Assembly: GCF_012271765.1 (NCBI RefSeq)
Contig: NZ_VRKO01000016.1
Coordinates: 682,001 to 746,000, forward strand
Length of the DNA stretch: 64,000 nucleotides
From: Erwinia rhapontici
GTDB taxonomy: Bacteria > Pseudomonadota > Gammaproteobacteria > Enterobacterales > Enterobacteriaceae
Direction: 5' to 3'
This document shows positions 34,737 through 46,356 of this stretch, one piece after another. Position numbers and translations under genes: made by a program. The notes under the pieces are model-generated. The model worked only from the letters and a program-made list of their open reading frames with translations, was not told where the DNA came from and ran no database searches. Position 1 is the stretch's first letter, and each line of letters opens with the position of its first letter.

Positions 34737-36881
34737 ATGAGGATCGCACCGTTAGTCTGGGCCATTAGTCTGGCACTGACCGCCAGCGCACAGAGCGCAC
34801 TGGCGGCAGAGCCGCAAAAGGAGAGTCGTCACATGTCGTCGCAGCACAACAACCCCTTCAGTCAGGCCAGTTCACTGCCTTTCCAGGCACCGCCTTTTGA
34901 CCGTATCACTATCGATGACTACCGTCCGGCGCTGATAGCGGCGGTAGCGGAAAAGCGCGATGAGATTGCACGCATTGCAGATAATCCCGCCACGCCGACG
35001 TTTGAAAATACCTTCCAGGCACTGGAACAGAGTGGGCAACGCCTGCGACGCGTCAACAATGTGTTCAGCGCCATGACCTCGGGAAACACCAGCGATGAAC
35101 TTCAGGCGCTGGATGAGGAGATGTCACCGACGCTGGCCGCACTGGATGATGATATCAAGCTGAACGGTAAGCTGTTTGCCCGGCTGGATGCGGTTTACCA
35201 GCAGCGGCAGCAACTGGCGCTGGACCCGGAGTCACTGCGCCTGGTCGAGGTCATCTGGCAGGCGTATGTGCTGGCGGGCGCACGCCTGACGGAGAGCGAC
35301 AAAACGGCGCTGAAAGCTCTGAATCAGGAGTCAGCCACACTCAGTACGCGCTTTACCAACCGTCTGCTGGCCGCCACCAAAGCGGGAGGCGTGGTATTTG
35401 ACGATGCGCAGGCACTGGCAGGACTGAGTGATGCAGAAAAGGCGGCGGCGGCGGAAGCAGCAGGGGCGCGCGGATTAAACCATCAGTGGCTGCTGGCTCT
35501 GCACAACACCACACAGCAGCCCGATCTGCAAACCCTGACGGATCGCGCTACCCGTGAGACGCTTTTCACCGCCAGCTGGACGCGCGCCGAAAAAGGCGAT
35601 GCCAATGATACCCGCGAGGTGATCGTGCGTCTGGCGCAGGTGCGCGCACAGCAGGCAAAACTGCTGGGTTTTGACAGCTACGCTGCCTGGAAATTACAGG
35701 ATCAGATGGCGAAAACCCCGCAGGCGGCTTTTGACTTTATGCGTCAAATTGTGCCGGCCGCCACTGCGCGGGCGCAGCGTGAAGCGGACGATATTCAGGC
35801 AGTCATTGACCAGCAGAAAGGCGGCTTTACTCTGGCCCCCTGGGACTGGCAGTTCTATGCCGAGCAGGTCCGTCGTGCGAAATACGACCTCGATGAAACG
35901 CAGATTAAACCGTATTTTGAACTGAACAACGTGCTGGAAAATGGCGTATTTTATGCGGCCACCCAGCTGTACGGCATCACCTTTAAACCGCGCCCGGATA
36001 TCCCGGTTTATCACCCGGATGTGAAAGTCTATGAAGTGCTGGATAAAGACGGCAGTTCGCTGGCGCTGTTCTACGCCGACTGGTTCAAACGCGACAACAA
36101 GGGCGGTGGCGCATGGATGGGCAATTTTGTTGAGCAGTCGACGCTGTTAGGGACAAAACCGGTGATTTACAACGTGGCTAACTACAGCAAGCCCGTAGTC
36201 GGGCAGCCTGCGCTGTTGTCATGGGATGATGTGATCACCATGTTCCACGAGTTCGGCCATGCGCTGCACGGCATGTTTGCTGAACAGCGCTACCCGAGCC
36301 TATCCGGTACCGAAACGCCACGAGATTTTGTCGAGTTCCCGTCGCAGTTTAACGAGCACTGGGCCAGCAACACTCAGGTTTTTAACCACTTTGCCCGTCA
36401 TTACCAGAGCGGGGAGCCGATGCCTGCGGCATTGCGTGAAAAGATGCTGCGCGCCAGCACCTTTAATAAAGGTTATGACATGAGTGAACTGCTGGCTGCC
36501 GCGCTGCTGGACCTGCACTGGCACAGCCTGAGTAACGGGCAGCCCTTGCAACAGGCCGATCGCTTTGAACAGGCGGCGCTGGAGAAAGAACATATCCATC
36601 TGGCTGCCGTACCGCCGCGCTACCGTTCCAGTTATTTCCAGCATATCTGGGGCAATGGTTATGCCGCCGGCTATTACGCCTATCTGTGGACCGAAATGCT
36701 GGCCGATGATGGATTTGCCTGGTTTGAAGAGCACGGCGGGCTGACGCGGGAAAATGGTCAGCGTTTTCGCGATAATGTGCTGTCGCGCGGTAACAGTGAA
36801 GACCTCAAGCAGCTCTATCATGACTGGCGGGGACAGGAACCGGCCATTGAACCGATGCTGCATCACCGTGGGTTGAAATAA
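34737..36881 (+). CDS. dcp: Peptidyl-dipeptidase Dcp, exported form
   Basis: This 714-residue M3-family zinc metallopeptidase releases C-terminal dipeptides. The zinc motif is TMFHEFGHALHGMF (about residue 505) with FVEFPSQFNEHW further on; the C-terminal LKQLYHDWRGQEP block matches E. coli Dcp. An N-terminal signal peptide (MRIAPLVWAISLALTASAQSA, cut near ALA-AEP) precedes the usual Dcp start, so this version should be periplasmic. The ATG at 34737 follows AAGGA. An internal ATG near residue 33 would give a signal-less form close to E. coli Dcp. ydfG, its E. coli neighbour, lies 8.4 kb upstream. Confidence 0.92.
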   Translation: MRIAPLVWAISLALTASAQSALAAEPQKESRHMSSQHNNPFSQASSLPFQAPPFDRITIDDYRPALIAAVAEKRDEIARIADNPATPTFENTFQALEQSGQRLRRVNNVFSAMTSGNTSDELQALDEEMSPTLAALDDDIKLNGKLFARLDAVYQQRQQLALDPESLRLVEVIWQAYVLAGARLTESDKTALKALNQESATLSTRFTNRLLAATKAGGVVFDDAQALAGLSDAEKAAAAEAAGARGLNHQWLLALHNTTQQPDLQTLTDRATRETLFTASWTRAEKGDANDTREVIVRLAQVRAQQAKLLGFDSYAAWKLQDQMAKTPQAAFDFMRQIVPAATARAQREADDIQAVIDQQKGGFTLAPWDWQFYAEQVRRAKYDLDETQIKPYFELNNVLENGVFYAATQLYGITFKPRPDIPVYHPDVKVYEVLDKDGSSLALFYADWFKRDNKGGGAWMGNFVEQSTLLGTKPVIYNVANYSKPVVGQPALLSWDDVITMFHEFGHALHGMFAEQRYPSLSGTETPRDFVEFPSQFNEHWASNTQVFNHFARHYQSGEPMPAALREKMLRASTFNKGYDMSELLAAALLDLHWHSLSNGQPLQQADRFEQAALEKEHIHLAAVPPRYRSSYFQHIWGNGYAAGYYAYLWTEMLADDGFAWFEEHGGLTRENGQRFRDNVLSRGNSEDLKQLYHDWRGQEPAIEPMLHHRGLK

Positions 36882-36894
36882 CGTTATCTAAAAC

Positions 36895-36918
36895 GGGCAG
36901 GCCGGTAAAGGCCTGCCC
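36895..36918. terminator. Terminator between dcp and the nucleoside hydrolase gene
   Basis: GGGCAGGCC-GGTAAA-GGCCTGCCC is a perfect 9-bp stem between convergent genes. Confidence 0.7.
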
Positions 36919-36925
36919 CTGACGC

Positions 36926-37909
36926 TTACTGACCGTAGGCCAGCTGTAATTTGGCGTAAAAATCTTCCAGCACAAAGCGCGCATCAATTGCGTTATAGAC
37001 ACGAATTTCGCGATGGCTTTCATCGATACTGTATGTCAGATCATCATTCAGCTTCGGTGCTTTCACCATCGTATAGTGATACTCGTGATCGTCCAGCAGC
37101 AGGGCAATCGCCGGGTTGTCGCCCAGCACCCAGACCTCACTTTTTGGCCAGGGAATGCCTTTCAGATTAGCCGATGCCCAGTCGTTAAATTCCAGCATCT
37201 GCTGCCAGAGATACTCCCCGGTTTTCCCCTGCGGTTTGACTTTCACGGCCAGCTCGGCCAGTGACACACGCATCGACATATAAACGTTGTGCGGTACCTG
37301 CCACAGCGGGGCTTTTGATGCGAACAGAATGCGTCCGGCCTGCGGGTCGTTATACAGGTTGTATTCCCAGCCGCCTTTTGGATACGGATTGCCGCCAATC
37401 CATACCAGGGTTAAGCGACTGGCAATCTCAGGCCGCGCCTGCAAGGCCAGCGCCACATCGGTGGCCGGGCCGAGCACCAGCACAAACAGCGGGCGTGTGT
37501 CGTTGCTCAACGCTTCCCGAATAATGCCCTCAGCACCTTCACTTAGCGGCTGGGTCTGTTGATTGATTTCATGCTGTGCACCGTGCCAGACCGGGGTGGA
37601 GGCTTGCATCAGCGAGGTCAGATGCTGCAACTCCTGATAGCTTTTCGGTTCGGTCGGGTCAAATTTCTTCATCATTTTTGCCGTGCGCTGGTAGTGGGCA
37701 GCAATCAGCCCGCGCACATCAAAGGTCGGTGTCAGCAGGGCGTGTGCCACGGCAAAGTCATCATCCGCTTCATTTTTGGCATCGCTGCTGATAATCACCC
37801 GCACCTGTTTCGCCACATCGGGTTTGAAAGGCAGTGGATGCCCGGGCGTGGTGGCCAGCAGCGGGGCAGAAAACGACAATGCCAGCACCATCAATAACGG
37901 TTTGAACAT
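36926..37909 (-). CDS. Exported nucleoside hydrolase-like protein (IunH superfamily)
   Basis: This 327-residue protein has a signal peptide (MFKPLLMVLALSFSAPLLA, cut before TTPGH). The fold is of inosine-uridine nucleoside hydrolase type: the calcium-binding Asp cluster appears as SSDAKNEADDDFAVAHAL instead of the usual DTDPGxDDA, a variant found in exported relatives. LFVLVLGPATDVALAL and VWIGGNPYPKGGWEYNLYND are the other family motifs. It may cleave nucleosides in the periplasm, supplying bases to the nearby guaD-xdh pathway, but substrate and activity are not shown by the sequence. GGAGAG precedes the ATG at 37909. Confidence 0.82.
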   Translation of the reverse strand: MFKPLLMVLALSFSAPLLATTPGHPLPFKPDVAKQVRVIISSDAKNEADDDFAVAHALLTPTFDVRGLIAAHYQRTAKMMKKFDPTEPKSYQELQHLTSLMQASTPVWHGAQHEINQQTQPLSEGAEGIIREALSNDTRPLFVLVLGPATDVALALQARPEIASRLTLVWIGGNPYPKGGWEYNLYNDPQAGRILFASKAPLWQVPHNVYMSMRVSLAELAVKVKPQGKTGEYLWQQMLEFNDWASANLKGIPWPKSEVWVLGDNPAIALLLDDHEYHYTMVKAPKLNDDLTYSIDESHREIRVYNAIDARFVLEDFYAKLQLAYGQ

Positions 37910-37938
37910 GATCTCTCCAGAGGATGTCACATAAAACA

Positions 37939-37974
37939 ACGCCCTGCGCGATAGTGCGCATCGTCGCAGGGCGT
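37939..37974 (-). terminator. Terminator of the beta-glucoside operon
   Basis: ACGCCCTGCG and CGCAGGGCGT form a 10-bp stem with a structured loop, followed on the minus strand by TGTTTTAT. It ends transcription after the 6-phospho-beta-glucosidase gene. Confidence 0.75.
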
Positions 37975-38007
37975 GGAGTAAAGAGCAGTCAGACTGCCAG
38001 GGAGGCG

Positions 38008-41387
<3,380 letters not shown>

Positions 41388-41436
41388 TTATGTTGGGTCT
41401 ATGTTTTCGGGCCGTTGCTGAATTCAGGCCAAAAAA

Positions 41437-41489
41437 AAACCTAAACTGCTTCAACATCGCCGAACGGGCGTGAAAAGCAGTTTAGGTTT
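41437..41489 (-). terminator. Leader attenuator of the beta-glucoside operon
   Basis: A perfect 15-bp inverted repeat (AAACCTAAACTGCTT with AAGCAGTTTAGGTTT) precedes, on the minus strand, a run of nine T residues at 41439-41431. It lies 120 bases before the bglF start, so it would stop leader transcription by default. Confidence 0.88.
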
Positions 41490-41512
41490 TGCCTGAAAAT
41501 CAGTAGCAATCC
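41485..41512 (-). promoter_or_regulatory. Ribonucleic antiterminator (RAT) site for a BglG-type protein
   Basis: On the minus strand the site begins GGATTGCTACTG and ends GGCAAAACC, matching the BglG-family RAT consensus at both conserved ends. Its 3' end overlaps the 5' arm of the leader terminator by 5 bases, so the two RNA structures are mutually exclusive. The rest of 41513-41725 holds the promoters for this leader and for zntB; I could not place their boxes firmly. Confidence 0.88.
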
Positions 41513-41725
41513 TGTTTTTGTTGCAGCGATATTTCCTTACTCGCTGCGGGTTAGCAATAGGCAGGGGGTAGAATAAGTGGTTTTCGTGACCGGGATCGAC
41601 TTTTATCCCGCGCTTTGTTTGCAGATTGTCACGATTTTTAACGTTCAGGAAGTGGGTCAGATTAGGCAACCGCTTCAGCACAGGCTAGACTGTATCGCAT
41701 TGATTCTGTTGAGGGCGACGCAAAC

Positions 41726-42709
41726 GTGGATGTTATTGCTGGTAAATCATTGCAGGTGTCTGACGCGATTATTTCCTGTCAGTTAGATGGAAAGGGCGGG
41801 TTAATCCCGATCGACGACAGCGATGTGCTGACGTGTGACAAGCCGTGCTGGCTGCACCTGAATTATACCCACCGTGAGAGCGCAGACTGGCTGGTGTCGA
41901 CCCCGCTGCTGCCTGACGCGGTTCGTGATGCGCTGGGCGGCGACAGTATGCGTCCACGCGTTAACCGGCTGGGTGATGGCACCATGATCACCCTGCGTAG
42001 CATCAATCTCAACAGCGAATCACGCCCGGAACAACTGGTAGTGATCCGCGTTTTTATCAACGAGAAGCTGATTGTTTCAACCCGGCAGCGCAAAGTCTTT
42101 GCCATCGATGAAGTACTGACCGACCTGAAAAATGGCAATGGCCCGGTGGACGGTGGCAGCTGGCTGGTGGATGTCTGCGATGCGCTTACCGATCACACCA
42201 GCGAGTTTATTGAAGAGTTGCACGATAAGATCATCGACCTGGAAGATGCGGTGGTTGATCAACAGGTGCCGCCACGCGGTGAGCTGGCATTGATTCGTAA
42301 GCAACTGATTATCATGCGGCGCTACATGGCACCGCAGCGCGATGTCTTTTCACGTATTGCCAGTGAACGTCTTCCCTGGATGAGCGATGACGATCGTCGT
42401 CGTATGCAGGATATTTCTGACCGCTTAGGGCGGGGGCTGGACGACCTTGATGCCAGCGTGGCACGTACTGGCGTGCTGGCGGATGAGATCAGCACGGTGA
42501 TGGCAGAAGCGATGAACCGCCGCACTTATACCATGTCGCTGCTGGCAATGGTTTTCCTGCCGACGACCTTCCTGACGGGGTTGTTTGGCGTCAATCTGGG
42601 TGGGATACCGGGGGGGGAATGGCATTATGGTTTTGCGACCTTCTGCCTGCTGTTGACGCTTCTGGTTATCGGGGTTGCCTGGTGGTTACGGAAACGTAAA
42701 TGGTTGTGA
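41726..42709 (+). CDS. zntB: Zinc transport protein ZntB (CorA-like)
   Basis: This 327-residue protein has a long cytoplasmic N-terminal domain and two C-terminal membrane helices. The pore signature is [10 protein letters not shown] rather than GMN-MPE of CorA, as expected for ZntB. The block [20 protein letters not shown] matches E. coli ZntB. It moves zinc with protons. The start codon is GTG behind GAGGGCG. FnrS follows downstream, as in E. coli. Confidence 0.93.
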   Translation: MDVIAGKSLQVSDAIISCQLDGKGGLIPIDDSDVLTCDKPCWLHLNYTHRESADWLVSTPLLPDAVRDALGGDSMRPRVNRLGDGTMITLRSINLNSESRPEQLVVIRVFINEKLIVSTRQRKVFAIDEVLTDLKNGNGPVDGGSWLVDVCDALTDHTSEFIEELHDKIIDLEDAVVDQQVPPRGELALIRKQLIIMRRYMAPQRDVFSRIASERLPWMSDDDRRRMQDISDRLGRGLDDLDASVARTGVLADEISTVMAEAMNRRTYTMSLLAMVFLPTTFLTGLFGVNLGGIPGGEWHYGFATFCLLLTLLVIGVAWWLRKRKWL

Positions 42710-42754
42710 TAAATGATAATTATTGCGGAAGAGACGCAACAAACGGCCCGAAAG

Positions 42755-42768
42755 CTGATCGACATCAA
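42755..42768. promoter_or_regulatory. FNR box of the fnrS promoter
   Basis: CTGATCGACATCAA fits the FNR consensus TTGAT-N4-ATCAA with one mismatch. Its centre is about 42 bases upstream of the fnrS start, the class II activation position. Confidence 0.78.
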
Positions 42769-42803
42769 TAAATCCCCCCGTGGTTCAGGGCAAACTCTTT
42801 CCC

Positions 42804-42923
42804 GCAGGTGAATGCAACGTCAAGCGATGGGCGTTGCGCTCCATATTGTCTTACTTCCTTTTTTGAATTAATGCATAGCACATTTGATTCGTACGACGCC
42901 GGCTATCCGCCGGCTTTTTTTTT
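42804..42923 (+). ncRNA. fnrS: Small RNA FnrS
   Basis: The region beginning GCAGGTGAATGCAACGTCAA and continuing through GCGTTGCGCTCC and TTACTTCCTTTTTTGAATTA reproduces E. coli FnrS nearly base for base, including the 5' and single-stranded segments that pair with targets such as sodB, maeA and gpmA. It ends in a GC hairpin (GCCGGC-TATCC-GCCGGC, 42898-42914) and a T9 run. FnrS is an Hfq-dependent RNA induced by FNR without oxygen that represses aerobic genes. Location after zntB is conserved. Confidence 0.93.
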
Positions 42924-42988
42924 GCGCGTTTGCCAGCGCGGTCAGATGTCCTACGCTTAAGGTTCATGCAATGTTTGAGGAGGAAGGT

Positions 42989-43147
42989 ATGCCTGTTGAC
43001 CGTATTATGGCGATTCGCTCATCTGAACCACTCAGCGACCCGGCGCCCGTTCCTGGTCCCATTCCCACACCACAGCCGTTACCCGATCCACCGCCGATTG
43101 ACCCCGACCCGATTATTGATCCGCCACCGCATGTGCATCTTCAATAA
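42989..43147 (+). CDS. Proline-rich 52-residue protein
   Basis: The ATG at 42989 is preceded by AGGAGGAAGG, a very strong ribosome site. After a short N-terminal segment (MPVDRIMAIRSSEPLSDPAP) the product is almost entirely Pro with Asp/Ile/His, in repeats such as PVPGPIPTPQPLPDPPPIDP. It has no signal peptide and no cysteine. It has no recognisable family. It lies between fnrS and ttcA. Coding status is supported by the ribosome site and biased composition only. Confidence 0.55.
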   Translation: MPVDRIMAIRSSEPLSDPAPVPGPIPTPQPLPDPPPIDPDPIIDPPPHVHLQ

Positions 43148-43175
43148 AATCTCTGGTCAGGAAAAATTGATGGCA

Positions 43176-43251
43176 GGGCCCTGGGAAACTTCCGTATAAT
43201 ATCCCTTTAAAGAGTCAGCTGATATACATCGCTATAAAGCTCCCAGGGCCC
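43176..43251. repeat. 11-bp inverted repeat in the ttcA upstream region
   Basis: GGGCCCTGGGA (43176-43186) is repeated in inverse as TCCCAGGGCCC (43241-43251), flanking a TATAAT-like box (43195-43200) and ending 12 bases before ttcA. It could be a paired operator, or the second arm may affect ttcA translation. Confidence 0.55.
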
Positions 43252-43263
43252 AGAGAAGTATTT

Positions 43264-44157
43264 ATGAATCAAGTGGATGTAAGAAAAGAAACCCTGGAGA
43301 TTAATAAACTCCAGAAACGCCTCAGAAGAAATGTTGGCACTGCCATTACCGATTACAACATGATTGAAGACAACGATGTGGTAATGGTCTGCATGAGCGG
43401 GGGCAAAGATTCATTCGCCATGCTGGATATTCTTCTCGGCCTGCAAAAGGTGGCACCGATCAAATTTGAGATTATTGCCGTCAATCTGGACCAGAAGCAG
43501 CCAGGGTTTCCTGAACACATTCTGCCCGCCTATCTCGATAGCTTAAATATCCCTTATTACATTGTGGATAAAGACACTTATTCAGTGGTTAAAGAGAAAG
43601 TCCCGGAAGGAAAAACGACCTGTGGCTTATGTTCGCGCCTGCGTCGCGGCACGCTTTATTCCTTTGCCGAGAAGATTGGCGCAACGAAAATCGCGCTGGG
43701 CCACCATATGGATGACATCGTTGAGACGTTGTTCCTTAATATGTTCCATGGTGCAAAAATGAAGGCGATGCCCCCTAAGCTGCGTTCTGATGACGGGCGT
43801 AACGTGGTTATCAGGCCGTTGACGTACTGCCGGGAAAAAGATCTGATCGCCTGGGCAGAATATAAAGCATTCCCGATCATCCCCTGTAATCTGTGCGGTT
43901 CGCAGGAAAATCTCCAGCGTCAGGCCATCAAGGCGATGCTGATGGAGTGGGATAAAAAGACGCCGGGCCGTGTCGACAGCGTTTTCAAGTCCATCCAGAA
44001 TATCAGTCCAAGCCAGTTAGCGGACAAGAACCTGTTCGATTTTGAGGCGTTACCTCTGGATCGTAGCGGTGACAGAGCGGAATATGCCTTTACCGAGGCC
44101 ACCGTTTCGTCAACCAACATTGATAAATCGCTCTATATTGACGTTGCCAATCTCTGA
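43264..44157 (+). CDS. ttcA: tRNA 2-thiocytidine(32) biosynthesis protein TtcA, divergent type
   Basis: This 297-residue protein has the PP-loop ATPase motif [12 protein letters not shown] (residues 44-55), the cluster cysteines [12 protein letters not shown] (Cys120 and Cys123) and IPCNLCGSQ (Cys208/Cys211), and the long conserved [12 protein letters not shown]. TtcA thiolates cytidine 32 of some tRNAs. The N terminus and the C-terminal 60 residues (ending SLYIDVANL) differ from the enterobacterial form and resemble the shorter Pseudomonas-type enzyme. The usual GHHRDD reads GHHMDD. The gene is AT-richer than neighbours. Function is well supported; its origin may be foreign. Confidence 0.88.
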   Translation: MNQVDVRKETLEINKLQKRLRRNVGTAITDYNMIEDNDVVMVCMSGGKDSFAMLDILLGLQKVAPIKFEIIAVNLDQKQPGFPEHILPAYLDSLNIPYYIVDKDTYSVVKEKVPEGKTTCGLCSRLRRGTLYSFAEKIGATKIALGHHMDDIVETLFLNMFHGAKMKAMPPKLRSDDGRNVVIRPLTYCREKDLIAWAEYKAFPIIPCNLCGSQENLQRQAIKAMLMEWDKKTPGRVDSVFKSIQNISPSQLADKNLFDFEALPLDRSGDRAEYAFTEATVSSTNIDKSLYIDVANL

Positions 44158-44269
44158 TTCTGACACAGGCAACACCTGCCTGCGCCGATGCCCCTGACAT
44201 GACTTAGGAAGAGTGAAAGATGGGGCGTCATCAACTACGCTTAGTGTAAACAAGCGAGAGGAGGGCGTA

Positions 44270-44395
44270 ATGTCGAAAGAAAAACCAAAACCCGATCAAC
44301 ATCCGGCCAAAGATAATCCTAACGAGCATGGTGAGATCCCACGTACACGCGACGACAGTGATGATGACAAAAAAGATCCTTATCAAGATCAATAG
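44270..44395 (+). CDS. Small hydrophilic 41-residue protein
   Basis: The ATG at 44270 follows GAGAGGAGGG. The product is very polar: SKEKPKPDQHPAKDNPNEHG at the start, then an Asp/Lys-rich end. It has no hydrophobic residues to form a core, so it is probably disordered. No family recognised. A terminator follows directly, which supports a short independent transcript. Confidence 0.55.
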   Translation: MSKEKPKPDQHPAKDNPNEHGEIPRTRDDSDDDKKDPYQDQ

Positions 44396-44405
44396 CCTGG
44401 TTCGA

Positions 44406-44432
44406 CTGTCGCCCCGTTATCAGGGGCGGCAG
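44406..44432 (+). terminator. Terminator after the 41-residue gene
   Basis: CTGTCGCCCC-GTTATCA-GGGGCGGCAG forms a near-perfect 10-bp stem 10 bases after the stop codon. No clear T-run follows. Confidence 0.55.
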
Positions 44433-44707
44433 ATAGCCTCACATCACTAAGAATATTCTGGATTTCCTAAAGCCCCTTAAGTTTTCGCTTTTCCCGCCGT
44501 TAATTCCTTCAGTACTTACATCAAATTTTTATTGCTCATTTTCCCCCCTGTTTTGCTCAGGGCCGGTTCCTGGCGCGGGTATCCTCATAATAAACAGGCG
44601 ACACCCGGGGCCTGGCTTGACTATAATGACCACCGAGAATTTCGGATTAATCCCACCTTTTACATGCGTGGTGGCGTTAAGATCGAAAGTAAGGAGAAGG
44701 ACTATCT
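44433..44707. other. Spacer upstream of the 28-residue membrane protein and dbpA
   Basis: This AT-rich start turns into a GC-rich stretch with an imperfect hairpin (CACCCGGGGCC near 44602). A TTGACTATAATG stretch near 44618 resembles promoter boxes, but they are adjacent rather than spaced. No other feature seen. Confidence 0.35.
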
Positions 44708-44794
44708 ATGAAATGGACCCGGAGAAATACCTGGATTGCGATGGTGGCGGCCTGCCTGATTTTCTGGCTGTTAATCGCGTTGGTTTTATCTTAG
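44708..44794 (+). CDS. 28-residue single-helix membrane protein
   Basis: The ATG at 44708 sits behind AAGGAGAAGGA, a strong ribosome site. The product has a basic N terminus (MKWTRRNTW) and one hydrophobic helix (IAMVAACLIFWLLIALVL), so it should insert with the N terminus in the cytoplasm. It resembles the general layout of enterobacterial small membrane proteins such as YmiA, but I cannot assign it to a family. It lies 121 bases upstream of the dbpA start. Confidence 0.6.
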   Translation: MKWTRRNTWIAMVAACLIFWLLIALVLS

Positions 44795-44915
44795 TCAGAT
44801 GACACAACACACAGCGCTGCGTGGCACTATCGCCAGCGCTTTTCTCCCCGCCCCGGGTGGTTTTCTGCTACACTCAGCGCCAATAATCCTGTCCGTTTTA
44901 CCAGAGAACTCATCC

Positions 44916-46295
44916 GTGACTGCTTTTTCTACCCTGACACAACTCCCTGCCAGCCAGATCGAAAACCTGAATGAACTCGGCTACCTTGACATGACGCCGG
45001 TTCAGGCGGAATCACTGCCTGCTATTCTTGAAGGGCGGGATGTTCGCGCTCAGGCAAAAACGGGCAGTGGCAAAACAGCTGCTTTTGGTCTGGGTGTGAT
45101 GCATCGCGTGGATGCCAGCCAGTACGTTACCCAGGCGCTGGTGCTGTGCCCAACGCGCGAGCTGGCAGACCAGGTTGCCAAAGAACTGCGCCGTCTGGCG
45201 CGTTTCACCGCCAACATTAAAATTCTCACCCTGTGTGGCGGGCAACCGCTGAGCGCACAGCGTGATTCACTGGTGCATGCGCCGCAAATCGTGGTGGGCA
45301 CGCCGGGCCGTATTCTTGATCATCTGAAACGCGAAACCCTGAAGCTGGACGGGATCAATACGCTGGTGCTGGATGAAGCAGACCGTATGCTGGAGATGGG
45401 TTTCCGCGAAGACATCGACAGTATTATTCGCCACTGTCCACCAACGCGTCAGACGCTGCTGTTCTCGGCCACCTGGCCGCAGGGCATCGCTCAGATCAGC
45501 CAAAGTATTCAGCGTGACCCGCTGACGGTGGAAACGGGCGATGTGTCCGATCTGCCGAAGATTGAACAGACATTCTACGAAGCTGGTCCACGTGAGAAAC
45601 TGACGGCGCTGATTGGCCTGCTCAGCGAGCGCCAGCCGTCATCCTGCGTGGTGTTCTGCAACACCAAACGTGAATGCGATGACATTGCCTATGCGCTGAC
45701 AGCCGGTAACATCAGTGCGCTGGCATTGCATGGTGATCTTGAGCAGCGTGACCGTGACCAGGTGCTGATTCGTTTCGCGAACGGCAGCTGCCGTGTGCTG
45801 GTGGCGACCGATGTTGCCGCCCGTGGTCTGGATATCAAATCGCTGGCGATGGTGGTTAACTATCAGCTGTCGTTTGATCCTGAAGTCCATGTTCACCGCA
45901 TCGGCCGTACGGCCCGAGCCGGAGAGGAGGGCTGTGCTGTCAGCTTCGTGGCGCAGGATGAGATGATCCGTGCGCATGCGCTGGAAGATTATCTGCAACA
46001 GAAACTGGCCTGGCGCAATGTGTCCGAGCTGAAATCTGTTGCCGCGAAGCCATTACCGGCAGAGATGGTAACCGTGAGTCTGGACGGCGGGCGTAAAGCA
46101 AAGATCCGCCCGGGCGATATTCTCGGGGCATTGACGGGTGACGGTGGACTGACCGGCGATCAGGTCGGGAAAATTGATATTGGTCCAACGCAGGCGTACG
46201 TTGCTATCCGCCAGACGCAGGCGCGTCAGGTGATGGGGCAACTGAAAGACGTGAAGATCAAAGGGAAGTCGTGCCGGGCACGTTTAGTGAAATAA
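44916..46295 (+). CDS. dbpA: ATP-dependent RNA helicase DbpA
   Basis: This 459-residue DEAD-box helicase has motif I AKTGSGKTAAFG, Ia PTRELADQV, II VLDEADRM, III SATWPQG, and VI HRIGRTARAGE. The C-terminal RNA-binding domain from about residue 385 (KAKIRPGDILGALTG) targets hairpin 92 of 23S rRNA during 50S assembly. I chose the GTG at 44916 because it gives the conserved MTAFSTLTQLPASQ start, also a GTG in E. coli; a longer frame begins at 44799. Confidence 0.93.
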   Translation: MTAFSTLTQLPASQIENLNELGYLDMTPVQAESLPAILEGRDVRAQAKTGSGKTAAFGLGVMHRVDASQYVTQALVLCPTRELADQVAKELRRLARFTANIKILTLCGGQPLSAQRDSLVHAPQIVVGTPGRILDHLKRETLKLDGINTLVLDEADRMLEMGFREDIDSIIRHCPPTRQTLLFSATWPQGIAQISQSIQRDPLTVETGDVSDLPKIEQTFYEAGPREKLTALIGLLSERQPSSCVVFCNTKRECDDIAYALTAGNISALALHGDLEQRDRDQVLIRFANGSCRVLVATDVAARGLDIKSLAMVVNYQLSFDPEVHVHRIGRTARAGEEGCAVSFVAQDEMIRAHALEDYLQQKLAWRNVSELKSVAAKPLPAEMVTVSLDGGRKAKIRPGDILGALTGDGGLTGDQVGKIDIGPTQAYVAIRQTQARQVMGQLKDVKIKGKSCRARLVK

Positions 46296-46312
46296 CGATT
46301 TTTATCTCTGAT

Positions 46313-46343
46313 GTAGGGGCTGGCCTTCTGTTGCGGTCAGCCC
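46313..46343. terminator. GTAGGGGC-type hairpin between dbpA and the monooxygenase gene
   Basis: GTAGGGGCTGGCC and GGTCAGCCC pair across a 9-base loop between convergent genes. Third copy of the GTAGGGGC element in the window. Confidence 0.6.
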
Positions 46344-46356
46344 GCTAAAACACCCT

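Noticed and set aside
44610-44635. TTGACTATAATG as a promoter upstream of the 28-residue gene
   Set aside because: The two boxes are adjacent instead of about 17 bases apart, so they cannot act as a -35/-10 pair.
44617-44802. 61-codon frame overlapping the 28-residue membrane protein gene
   Set aside because: Different frame from the one with the strong ribosome site and membrane helix; no support of its own.
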